Shown here one piece after another: positions 1-5,824 of a DNA stretch of 10,797 nucleotides. A program made the position numbers and the translations under genes. How positions within the stretch are numbered: position 1 is the first letter of the stretch; the number at the start of each line of letters is the position of its first letter. Source of the DNA: Nitriliruptoraceae bacterium. GTDB taxonomy: Bacteria > Actinomycetota > Nitriliruptoria > Nitriliruptorales > Nitriliruptoraceae. The notes beneath the pieces were generated by a model that was given only the letters and a program-made list of their open reading frames with translations, had not been told where the DNA came from and did not search any database. The DNA lies in NCBI GenBank assembly GCA_007125475.1, contig SLDB01000202.1, forward strand, positions 1 to 10,797. Reading direction: 5' to 3'.

Positions 1-288
1 ACCTGCTCACAGTGCGGGGCGAGAACCAAGCTCGCGCTGTGGCAACGCACCTACAACTGCGGCTCCTGTGACCTGGTCATCGACCGGGACGTGAACGCCG
101 CACGCAACATCCGAGCCGAAGGCCAACGCCTGGCGCGGGAACAGCACCACGTCGCCTCGATACGCGGGGAGACTTCAAACGGCGAGCCGAGACCCGATGA
201 GACCGAACCAGCACCCTCGGGTGTTGGTGGGCGCGGGTCGTTCGAGGCCGCAACCGATCCAGCAGCCGTCCGCGTGGTGGCTGCGTGA
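1..288 (+). CDS. tnpB: TnpB-like RNA-guided nuclease, C-terminal part (5' end outside window)
   Basis: This is the last 95 codons of an IS200/IS605-family TnpB; the frame is open at base 1 and stops with TGA at 286-288. The sequence shows a four-cysteine zinc ribbon (TCSQCG, then NCGSCD) directly followed by DRDVNAARN, which carries the last catalytic Asp of the RuvC-like nuclease domain. This order is characteristic of the TnpB C-terminus. A hydrophilic tail of about 50 residues rich in Gly, Pro, Glu and Ala follows and is poorly conserved in the family. TnpB is known to be an RNA-guided DNA endonuclease that uses a right-end RNA (omega/reRNA) overlapping the 3' end of its gene. No tnpA is visible. 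Whether the upstream part is intact cannot be judged. Confidence in the family is high. Confidence 0.9.
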   Translation, partial: TCSQCGARTKLALWQRTYNCGSCDLVIDRDVNAARNIRAEGQRLAREQHHVASIRGETSNGEPRPDETEPAPSGVGGRGSFEAATDPAAVRVVAA

Positions 289-301
289 GAGACGGACGCG
301 A

Positions 302-320
302 CGCCGTCACCTTGACGGCG
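302..320. repeat. Perfect hairpin after tnpB, candidate IS right-end/reRNA stem
   Basis: CGCCGTCA and TGACGGCG form a perfect 8-bp stem with a 3-nt CCT loop, starting 14 bp after the tnpB stop. IS200/IS605 elements carry subterminal hairpins at their ends, and the tnpB-linked guide RNA includes right-end hairpins, so this is most likely part of the element's right end. No T-tract follows, so a classical terminator is less likely. The exact element boundary cannot be placed without the left end or another copy. Confidence 0.5.
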
Positions 321-344
321 ACGGGGTCGGGTTCACAGCGCTGG

Positions 345-366
345 TGTTGTCCGTATCAGAACAACA
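345..366. repeat. Inverted repeat between tnpB end and flavodoxin gene
   Basis: TGTTGT (345-350) and ACAACA (361-366) are perfect 6-bp arms around a 10-nt spacer. It starts 13 bp beyond the flavodoxin stop codon, reading on the minus strand. It could be a weak terminator-like stem for that gene or part of the insertion element's end. It is AT-richer than its surroundings and lacks a U-tract. Confidence 0.3.
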
Positions 367-379
367 TCCGCTGCCGAAC

Positions 380-889
380 TTAGGTCGAGGTGACCGCCGG
401 CTGCGCCTGCAGGACATCGGCGATGTCGTCGCTCCACGCCGAGATCGCCGCGAAGTCGCGGAAGTCGCCCTCCGGTGCACGCAGCGCCCGGACCACGGCC
501 CGCTCGGCGATCCCCAGCAGCTCCCGGTCGAGCCTGCCGGCGAAGACGCGGTGGTCCACCGCCCCGGTCACCTTCGCCATCGCCGTGGCGTCGTGGGGGG
601 CGTCGGCGGGGAGCGGCGGATCCCCGAGCGGGCCGCTGGAGAACAACCACACCGGCCGCTTGGCCAGCGCCCCGCCGTGCCGACCCACCAGCACGCGTGC
701 CGGCTCCAGCCACCGTCCGGCGTACACGGCGCTGCCGATCACCACCGCGTCGTACCCCGTCAGGTCGCGCACCTCCTCCGGGCTGCGCAGGTTCGCCTCG
801 AGTCCGCGCTCGCGCAGCCGGTTCATGACGGCCGCACCGATCTCGAGCGTCGCCCCGTGCTTCGAGGCGACGGCCACCAGCACCCGCAT
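380..889 (-). CDS. Flavodoxin-domain protein (HemG-like flavodoxin)
   Basis: This 169-aa protein fits a short-chain flavodoxin. The N-terminal strand MRVLVAVASKHGAT is followed by EIG, the phosphate-binding loop of the flavodoxin_5/HemG-like type. Next come a central YDAVVIGSAVYAGRW strand-loop that would contact the flavin ring and a WLFSSGPLG segment. The C-terminal helix DFRDFAAISAWSDDIA is typical of the subfamily. It should bind FMN and act as a cytoplasmic electron carrier. HemG (menaquinone-dependent protoporphyrinogen oxidase) is the named relative, but no heme genes are near, so that role is not claimed. The ATG at 889 is chosen because AGGAGG (895-900) lies 5 nt upstream; an upstream ATG at 976 would lack this site. 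It is the last gene of the minus-strand group, 83 bp after the hydrolase, and may have its own promoter. Confidence 0.82.
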   Translation of the reverse strand: MRVLVAVASKHGATLEIGAAVMNRLRERGLEANLRSPEEVRDLTGYDAVVIGSAVYAGRWLEPARVLVGRHGGALAKRPVWLFSSGPLGDPPLPADAPHDATAMAKVTGAVDHRVFAGRLDRELLGIAERAVVRALRAPEGDFRDFAAISAWSDDIADVLQAQPAVTST

Positions 890-905
890 CACGACCTCCT
901 CGTGA

Positions 906-940
906 GTCACCGCAGAGCATGCACCATAGGTCACCGCAGA
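906..940 (-). promoter_or_regulatory. Direct repeat and possible -10 element upstream of flavodoxin gene
   Basis: On the minus strand the 11-mer TCTGCGGTGAC occurs twice (930-940 and 906-916), 24 bp apart start to start. Between the copies sits TATGGT, a plausible -10 box. The ATG of the flavodoxin gene is 17 bp beyond the second copy. No good -35 box is seen. A small inverted repeat GGGTC/GACCC (945-958) lies just upstream. The spacing fits a regulator binding around a promoter, but this is inference from pattern only. Confidence 0.3.
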
Positions 941-972
941 TCCAGGGTCGGACGACCCCACCGACGCCGGGC

Positions 973-1782
973 TCACCCCCCGCGCCGGGCTCGCCCCCCC
1001 GCGGTGACCTCGCCCCCCTCGAGGCGGTCGAAGAGGTCGACGGCGAGGACCCTGGCGACCTGCGCCGGATCCTCGACGGCGCTGAGGTGGCTGCAGCCGG
1101 GCAGGACGTGCAACCCGGCCCCCGCGATGCGCCGACGCAGGTCCTCGGCGTGGCTCGGCGGGGTGGCCGGGTCGTGCTCACCGACGAGGATGCACGTCGG
1201 GACGTCGATGGAGGCGACCGCATCACGCAGGTCCATCGCCCCCATCGCCCGGCACACCGCCCCGTAGGCCTCGACGTCGTTCGCCCGGAACACCCCCAGC
1301 AGGCGCTCACCGATCTCCGGGTGGGTTTCCACGAACCCCGGGGAGAACCACCGTTCGAGCTGGAACGACGCCAGTGACTCGAACCCGTCGGTCGCCGCAC
1401 GCTGCGCCCGTGCCTCCCAGTCCTCGGCGGCGGTCTCGCCGTACCAGCACGTCGTGTCGAGCAACCCGAGACCGGTGACCAGCTCCGGGTGGCGGACCGC
1501 GACCGACTGCGCGACGCAGCCTCCCAGCGACATCCCCACGACGACGGCGCCGTGGGGCTCCTCGGCCCGCAGCAGCTCGGCGACGGCGTCGGCCATGGAC
1601 TCGATCGAGGTCTCCGCCAGCGTCGGGGAACGCCCGTGGTTGGGGAGGTCGACCGCGATCACGTCACCGCGGCCGGTGAGCCGCGGGACCAGCCCGTCCC
1701 AGACGGTGCGGTCCATCGCCAGGCTGTGCAGCAGCACCACGGTGCCGTCGCCACCGCCGGTGTGTCGGGTGTAGTCGAGCAC
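973..1782 (-). CDS. Alpha/beta hydrolase, 3-oxoadipate enol-lactonase-like
   Basis: This 269-aa alpha/beta-fold hydrolase has its landmarks in order: the oxyanion-hole strand VVLLHSLAMD (residues about 15-24), the nucleophile elbow GMSLGG (Ser85), a cap region, ILVGEHDPATP (Asp204), and PGCSHLSAVEDP (His232). The layout and length match PcaD-type enol-lactonases and related meta-cleavage hydrolases that act in aromatic catabolism; the true substrate is unknown. The start is GTG at 1782, with GAGGAGG ending 4 nt upstream, and gives an N-terminus (VLDYTRHTGG) normal for the family. An alternative ATG at 1827 overlaps the upstream stop (TGATG) and would add 15 Arg/Gly-rich residues, with only a poor ribosome site. 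It lies 44 bp after the barrel-protein gene and is probably co-transcribed. The last codons lie in runs of C (on the plus strand). Confidence 0.85.
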   Translation of the reverse strand: MLDYTRHTGGGDGTVVLLHSLAMDRTVWDGLVPRLTGRGDVIAVDLPNHGRSPTLAETSIESMADAVAELLRAEEPHGAVVVGMSLGGCVAQSVAVRHPELVTGLGLLDTTCWYGETAAEDWEARAQRAATDGFESLASFQLERWFSPGFVETHPEIGERLLGVFRANDVEAYGAVCRAMGAMDLRDAVASIDVPTCILVGEHDPATPPSHAEDLRRRIAGAGLHVLPGCSHLSAVEDPAQVARVLAVDLFDRLEGGEVTAGGRARRGG

Positions 1783-1826
1783 ACGTCCTCCTCGTCCGCG
1801 CGGCGTGCGCCGCGTCGATCCGTCCA

Positions 1827-2144
1827 TCAGTCGGGGTCGCGACCCGTCCGGGCGAGGATCCGGGTGTCGATGTCGTGCGCGAAGCGGTTCAACTCGCGTC
1901 GCATGTCGGCGTACCGCTTGCTGGCGAGGATCTGCGTCAGCGATGCGAAGTGATCGATGTCGATCTGCACCACGATGCGGGCACCGGTCCCCACCACGGT
2001 GTAGAAGCCACGGATCGAGCGGAAGCCGGGCTGGTTCTGCCACCAGGGGATCGCGACCCCTCGGACCCAGTCGGCGTAGTCGGATTCCTCGACGTCGTTG
2101 GCCAGGACGTAGCTGACCAGGAGTTGGACGTGGCCGGTCTGCAT
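1827..2144 (-). CDS. Small dimeric alpha-beta barrel-like protein, function unknown
   Basis: This is a 105-aa cytoplasmic protein with the pattern strand (QLLVSYVLA), helix (EESDYADWVRGVAIPWWQNQ), strands (GFRSIRGFYTVVG and ARIVVQIDID), helix (FASLTQILASK) and a long C-terminal helix (YADMRRELNRFAHDIDTRI). Length and order resemble the ferredoxin-like dimeric alpha-beta barrel fold (ABM/EthD/muconolactone-isomerase-like proteins). Such proteins often act as small isomerases, monooxygenases or helpers in aromatic or polyketide pathways. I see no diagnostic catalytic residue, so the fold is an inference. The ATG at 2144 is chosen because GGAAGGG lies 6 nt upstream; the frame stays open further upstream but has no comparable site. 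It is the first gene of the minus-strand group and diverges from the amidohydrolase cluster. Confidence 0.65.
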   Translation of the reverse strand: MQTGHVQLLVSYVLANDVEESDYADWVRGVAIPWWQNQPGFRSIRGFYTVVGTGARIVVQIDIDHFASLTQILASKRYADMRRELNRFAHDIDTRILARTGRDPD

Positions 2145-2151
2145 CAGCGAC

Positions 2152-2174
2152 CCTTCCGTACGCCGGTACGAAGG
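2152..2174. promoter_or_regulatory. Inverted repeat overlapping ribosome site of barrel-protein gene
   Basis: CGTAC (2157-2161) and GTACG (2166-2170) pair perfectly around GCCG. The arms continue as CCTT and AAGG after a one-base bulge, giving nine pairs in all. The left arm contains the minus-strand Shine-Dalgarno GGAAGGG of the gene starting at 2144. It could be a repressor operator in the divergent promoter region or an RNA hairpin hiding the ribosome site. The dyad shape resembles operators of TetR-type repressors, but no such regulator is in the window. Confidence 0.4.
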
Positions 2175-2244
2175 ATCCTCCGCCATCGCGGACCGCGGGG
2201 CAAGACCGTCGTGCAGGAGCCCGTCGGCTGGTTGCGTGCCCCCG

Positions 2245-2277
2245 TATGGTTCGCGATGCTGAGCACGCGGCGCCGCG
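2245..2277. promoter_or_regulatory. Divergent intergenic region: possible -10 box and 12-bp palindrome
   Basis: The gap 2145-2373 separates two oppositely transcribed groups, so it must hold promoters for both. For the plus strand, TATGGT (2245-2250) is a possible -10 box, without a convincing -35 at normal spacing. CGCGGCGCCGCG (2266-2277) is a perfect 12-bp palindrome between this box and the amidohydrolase start, in the position expected of an operator. In such GC-rich DNA a short G/C palindrome can arise by chance. Confidence 0.25.
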
Positions 2278-2373
2278 GGTGATGGGGTGATTCCCGACGG
2301 CAACGGTGACGGCCAGGCGACAGCCCGTGAGATGCGGCCGGACGTCCGCACCGGCGGGAGGGGAGGCGACATC

Positions 2374-3462
2374 GTGGGTGAGGTCGGGATCGGTATGGCA
2401 CGGCCGGCCGGCGCGGGGATCGTCGACGCCGACGTGCACTGCACGGTCCCGTCGGCCGCGGCGCTGTTCCCGTACCTCGCCGACCACTGGGTGGAGCAGA
2501 TCCGCCAGTCCGGGTTCTCCGGGGCCTCCGAGAACGCCTACCCGCCGGGGATCCCCACCTCGGCCCGCCCCGGATCCGCCCCCGGCGACGGACGCCCAGC
2601 CGGCAGCGACCTCGACGTCCTGCGCACCCAGGTCCTCGACGTCGACGGTGTCGAGGCCGCGATCCTCAACTGCGCGTACGCGGTCGACACGATCCGCAAC
2701 CCGGACGCCGCGTCGGCGATCGCCTCGGCGGTGAACGACTGGCAGCTCGCCGAGTGGCTCGAGGTCGAGCCCCGGCTGCACGGCAGCCTGGTGGTACCCA
2801 GCCAGATCCCCGAGCTCGCCGTCGCCGAGATCGAACGCCTCGGCGACGACCCCAGGTTCGTGCAGGTGTTCCTCCCGGCACGTTCGGCGGTGCCGTACGG
2901 ACGGCGGGACTTCCACAAGGTCCTGGCCGCCGCCGTCGAGCGCGACCTCGTTGTCAGCCTGCAGTACGGGGGGTTCCCGGGGAACCCGCCCACCGCCGTC
3001 GGCTGGCCCTCGTACCACATCGAGGAGTACGTCGGGATGGCCTCGGTGATGCAGTCGCAGCTGATGAACCTCATCGCCGAGGGGGTGTTCGACGCCTTCG
3101 GCGACCTGCGTGTCTCCCTCGTCGAGGGCGGGTTCACCTGGCTGCCGTCGTTCCTGTGGCGGTTCGACAAGGACTGGAAGGGTCTGCGCCGGGAGGTGCC
3201 GTGGGTCCGCCGGCCCCCGTCGGAGTACGTCCACGACCACGTCCGCCTCACTACCGCCCCCCTCGACCTCGACACCCACCGACCCGAGGCGTTCGCGACG
3301 CTGTTCGCCCAGGTCGGCGGCGCCGACGTGCTGATGTACGCAAGCGACCACCCGCACCTGCACGCCGACACCGGCGACGACTGGACGTCGATGCTCCCCG
3401 AGGATGCACGTGCGCCGGTGCTCGGCGACAACGCCCGCGCCTTCTACCGCCTGAACCGATGA
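2374..3462 (+). CDS. Amidohydrolase (ACMSD-like, amidohydrolase_2), first paralogue
   Basis: This 362-aa TIM-barrel protein belongs to the amidohydrolase_2/ACMSD-like group, which includes decarboxylases and hydrolases of aromatic acids. It opens with IVDADVH (Asp18, Asp20, His22), the strand-1 metal motif. It continues with GSDLDVLR, RFVQVFLP, GWPSYHIEEYVGM, SLVEGGFTWLP, WKGLRREVPW and the strand-8 motif YASDHPH (Asp325). The strand-5 position, normally a metal-binding His, is Gln197 (VVSLQYGG); the paralogue at 4057 has His there. The start is GTG at 2374, with GGGGAGG 7 nt upstream; ATG at 2395 is an alternative. The product is probably cytoplasmic, with no signal peptide. It heads a three-gene cluster, followed after 70 bp by the Rieske gene. 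The family is secure; substrate and even activity are unknown. Confidence 0.87.
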   Translation: MGEVGIGMARPAGAGIVDADVHCTVPSAAALFPYLADHWVEQIRQSGFSGASENAYPPGIPTSARPGSAPGDGRPAGSDLDVLRTQVLDVDGVEAAILNCAYAVDTIRNPDAASAIASAVNDWQLAEWLEVEPRLHGSLVVPSQIPELAVAEIERLGDDPRFVQVFLPARSAVPYGRRDFHKVLAAAVERDLVVSLQYGGFPGNPPTAVGWPSYHIEEYVGMASVMQSQLMNLIAEGVFDAFGDLRVSLVEGGFTWLPSFLWRFDKDWKGLRREVPWVRRPPSEYVHDHVRLTTAPLDLDTHRPEAFATLFAQVGGADVLMYASDHPHLHADTGDDWTSMLPEDARAPVLGDNARAFYRLNR

Positions 3463-3532
3463 CGAAGCGGCTGACCCCACGACGAGAATGGCGTTCCGTG
3501 CCGCGGACCACCGAACCGATCCAGGAGCAGCC

Positions 3533-4015
3533 GTGAGCATCCACGTCGTCGCCCGCCTCGACGAGGTCCCGCCCGGGACCCGCAAGGTCGTCGAGGTCGC
3601 CGGTCGCGAGATCGGGGTGTTCAACGTGGACGGCGAGTTGTTCGCGGTCCGCAACCGCTGCCCGCACATGGCCGGCCCGCTGTGCGAGGGCTACGTCAGC
3701 GGCGCGGTGTCGTCCACCACCCCCGGTGAGTACCACTTCGACCGGGTCGGGGAGATCCTGCGGTGCCCGTGGCACCAGTGGGAGTTCGACATGCGCACCG
3801 GCCAGTCGTGGTTCGACCCGGCGCGGGTCCGGGTCCGTGCCTACCAGGCCCGCATCGCCTCCGGCGCCTCCCTCGTCGCCACCGACGAGGCGCCCGCGAC
3901 GACCACCGACGCCGCCCCCCCGGCCGAAGGGATGGTCCCCGGCCCCTACGTCGCCGAGACCTACCCGGTCTCCGTCGAGCACGACTACATCGTCGTCGAC
4001 CTGCTCAGCCGCTGA
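3533..4015 (+). CDS. Rieske [2Fe-2S] ferredoxin-like protein
   Basis: This is a 160-aa protein with one Rieske domain. Box 1 is CPHMAGPLC (Cys43, His45) and box 2 is CPWHQWEFD (Cys78, His81), giving the two-Cys, two-His ligands of the cluster. The spacing between the boxes is 32 residues, about twice that of common Rieske ferredoxins, with an extra segment containing PGEYHFD. A loose Ala/Pro/Thr linker (about 118-135) precedes a C-terminal strand region (PVSVEHDYIVVDL). It has no transmembrane segment or catalytic domain, so it is an electron carrier or subunit and not an oxygenase large subunit. The start is GTG at 3533, with AGGAG 5 nt upstream; ATG at 3488 has no such site. It lies between the two amidohydrolase genes and is probably in one transcript with them. 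Confidence 0.88.
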   Translation: MSIHVVARLDEVPPGTRKVVEVAGREIGVFNVDGELFAVRNRCPHMAGPLCEGYVSGAVSSTTPGEYHFDRVGEILRCPWHQWEFDMRTGQSWFDPARVRVRAYQARIASGASLVATDEAPATTTDAAPPAEGMVPGPYVAETYPVSVEHDYIVVDLLSR

Positions 4016-4040
4016 CCCGCCACCGCCGACCCGCCACCGC
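4014..4040 (+). repeat. Two direct 13-mers between Rieske and amidohydrolase genes
   Basis: GACCCGCCACCGC occurs at 4014-4026 and 4028-4040, a 14-bp period. The first copy begins within the Rieske stop codon and the second ends just before the AGGAG ribosome site (4044-4048) of the next gene. It is probably a small slippage duplication in the spacer. Confidence 0.5.
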
Positions 4041-4056
4041 GCCAGGAGTCCACACC

Positions 4057-5154
4057 ATGTCCGTGACCGAACGACTCCCCGACACCGCCGACACCCGCGC
4101 GACCGGTGGGATGGTCGACTGCGACGTGCACACCGCGCTGCGGTCCCCCGACGCGATCCTCGACTACCTCCCGACCCGGTGGCACACCCACCACCGCACC
4201 TTCGGCGGGAACGGCTACTACGGCAGCAAGTACCCCAAGAGCGTCCCGAACGCCGCGCGGGTCGACGCGTGGCCGGGATCCGGCGGCGCCCCCGGCTCGG
4301 ACCTGCAGATGATGCGCGAGCAGCTCCTCGACCGCTGGGACATCGACGTCGCGATCCTCAACCCCGGGGTCCACAGCGGGGGGTCGCGGAACCTCGACTA
4401 CGCCGCGGCGGTGGCCTCCGCGATCAACGACATCACCGCCGCGGAGTGGCTCGACCACGACGAGAGGCTCCGGGGCTCGTTGGTCGTCTCGTTCGAGGAC
4501 CCGCCGGCGGCGGTCGCCGAGATCGAACGCCTCGCCGACGACGACCGGTTCGTGCAGGTCTACCTGCAGGTTCGGACCACCCAGCCGCTCGGCCACCGCA
4601 AGTACTGGCCGATCTACGCCGCCGCCGAGGCGCACGGGCTCCCCGTCGGGGTGCACTTCGGGGGGAACAGCGGCACCCCGATCACCGGCGCGGGGTGGCC
4701 CTCGTACTACCTCGAGGACCACGTCGGCAACGCCCAGAGCTTCCAGGCACAACTGACCAGCCTCGTCCTCGAGGGCGTGTTCGAGCGCTTCCCCGGGTTG
4801 CGCTACGTCTCCATCGAGGGTGGCACCGCCTGGGTCCCGCCGTTGGCGTGGCGGATGGACGCGGCCTGGCAGCGCCTCGGCGACGAGGTCCCCCACGTCA
4901 CCCGGCCACCGTCGGAGACGATCGCCGAACGGGTGTGGTTCACCACCCAGCCGATCGAGGAGCCACCGACCCCCGGCGACTTCCTCGACCTCCTGGACAC
5001 GTTCCCGTCACTCGTCGACCGGCTGATGTTCTCCACCGACTACCCGCACTGGGACTTCGACGACCCCGACCACGCCATGAAGCACGTCCGCCTCCCCGAC
5101 GGTGCCGAGGAGAAGATCCGATCGGTCAACGCCCGCGCGCTGTACGGGCTCTGA
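4057..5154 (+). CDS. Amidohydrolase (ACMSD-like, amidohydrolase_2), second paralogue
   Basis: This 365-aa protein is homologous along its length to the amidohydrolase at 2374. Shared blocks include GSDL, VAILN, RGSLVVSF, VAEIERLADD.RFVQVYL, GWPSYYLEDHVG, SIEGGTAWVPPLAWRMD and RPPSETI. The presumed metal site looks more complete here: MVDCDVH on strand 1 (Asp21, Asp23, His25), VGVHFGG on strand 5 (His200) and FSTDYPHWDFDDP on strand 8 (Asp328). Where ACMSD enzymes have the catalytic strand-6 His, this protein has Glu254, as does its paralogue. The family cleaves C-C or C-N bonds using one metal ion; the substrate here is unknown. ATG at 4057 is preceded by AGGAG at 8 nt. It is the last gene of the plus-strand cluster and converges on the YbaK gene with only 11 bp between stops, so no separate terminator fits there. 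Confidence 0.89.
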   Translation: MSVTERLPDTADTRATGGMVDCDVHTALRSPDAILDYLPTRWHTHHRTFGGNGYYGSKYPKSVPNAARVDAWPGSGGAPGSDLQMMREQLLDRWDIDVAILNPGVHSGGSRNLDYAAAVASAINDITAAEWLDHDERLRGSLVVSFEDPPAAVAEIERLADDDRFVQVYLQVRTTQPLGHRKYWPIYAAAEAHGLPVGVHFGGNSGTPITGAGWPSYYLEDHVGNAQSFQAQLTSLVLEGVFERFPGLRYVSIEGGTAWVPPLAWRMDAAWQRLGDEVPHVTRPPSETIAERVWFTTQPIEEPPTPGDFLDLLDTFPSLVDRLMFSTDYPHWDFDDPDHAMKHVRLPDGAEEKIRSVNARALYGL

Positions 5155-5165
5155 GGATGGCGGTG

Positions 5166-5636
5166 TCAGGCCGAGGCCATCGCGACGTCGACGATCTCGG
5201 GCTGCACGAGCCGGACGTAGTCGGCCACCGCGATCGTCACCGTCTGCGTGTGCGAACCGTCGCGGCACACCATCCGCGGGCGGGCCCGCAGGTCCTCGTC
5301 GAGGAACGTCGGGATCCCGTAGAGGTTCCCGAACGGCGGCTCGCCGCCGACCTCCGAGTCGTCGAACACCGCGGCGAACTCGTCCTCGGTCGCCAACCGG
5401 ACCTCGTTGTTCCCGAGGACCTCGCTGGCACGCTGAAGGTCGAGACGCTCGCTGCCGGCGATCACGATCATCGCCAGCTCGCCGCTGACGGACACCAGCA
5501 CCGGCTTCGCCACCTCGTGGCCGCTCACCCCTTCAGAGGCGGCGACCTCGTCGGCCGTCACCGCGTACGGGTGGGTCGTGACCTCGTAGGCGACACCTTC
5601 GGCGTCGAGGAGTTCGTGGAGTCTGTTCACCGCCAT
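5166..5636 (-). CDS. YbaK/ProX-type aminoacyl-tRNA deacylase
   Basis: This 156-aa single-domain protein is of normal length for the YbaK/EbsC family, which trans-edits mischarged tRNAs (for example Cys-tRNA(Pro)) by hydrolysing the ester bond. Family signatures are visible: THPYAVTADEVAASEGVSGHEVAKPVLV with the conserved Lys44, the strand ELAMIVIAGSERLDL, the helix-turn ASEVLGNNEVRLATEDE, and the substrate-pocket loop GGEPPFGNLYGIPTFLDEDL. The start is ATG at 5636, with GGGAGGTG at 5641-5648; the upstream reading frame has no comparable ribosome site. It is a stand-alone gene, convergent with the amidohydrolase cluster and divergent from the LuxR gene. The preferred aminoacyl-tRNA cannot be read from the sequence. 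Confidence 0.87.
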   Translation of the reverse strand: MAVNRLHELLDAEGVAYEVTTHPYAVTADEVAASEGVSGHEVAKPVLVSVSGELAMIVIAGSERLDLQRASEVLGNNEVRLATEDEFAAVFDDSEVGGEPPFGNLYGIPTFLDEDLRARPRMVCRDGSHTQTVTIAVADYVRLVQPEIVDVAMASA

Positions 5637-5712
5637 CTCCCACCTCCCGTCACCCCGACGATCCCCCGACAGCGCCTTCCGGTCAAGCCCCGCGCACACG
5701 CGGGCGTGCCTC

Positions 5713-5756
5713 ACGCACGTCGGTGCGTCCTCGATGGTCGCCCAACCGGGGCGACC
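5713..5756. promoter_or_regulatory. Two inverted repeats in the ybaK-luxR divergent region
   Basis: The 188-bp region 5637-5824 contains ACGCAC/GTGCGT (5713-5728, 4-nt loop) and, 7 bp further on, GGTCGCCC/GGGCGACC (5736-5756, loop AACCG). Both are perfect. They lie 69-112 bp upstream of the LuxR-gene GTG, a normal place for operators, and the regulator gene itself is next door, so self-regulation is possible. They could also fold in the leader RNA. Confidence 0.4.
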
Positions 5757-5824
5757 GGGCTTGAATGGCGATCGGCTGGGCCCGGGACGAGCCCGGCACA
5801 CCGAGTTCCCCTGGAGCCGTCGAC

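Noticed and set aside
302..320. Hairpin after tnpB as an ordinary intrinsic terminator
   Set aside because: No T-run follows, and its position fits the right-end hairpin of an IS200/IS605-type element better; kept as a repeat.
380..889. Flavodoxin gene as a true hemG
   Set aside because: The domain resembles HemG, but many short flavodoxin_5 proteins are not heme enzymes and no heme-biosynthesis gene is nearby, so no gene symbol is given.
1828..3669. Minus-strand open frame extending upstream of the hydrolase as far as 3669
   Set aside because: It is antisense to the first amidohydrolase and part of the Rieske gene, and also covers the barrel-protein gene. Its translation shows low-complexity, Arg/Gly-rich sequence typical of a GC-rich shadow frame. 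Only the 3' part (973-1782) has hydrolase motifs and a ribosome site.
3533..4015. Rieske gene as the large subunit of a ring-hydroxylating dioxygenase
   Set aside because: Only the Rieske domain is present (160 aa). The catalytic iron domain, which would add about 250 residues, is absent and not encoded next to it.
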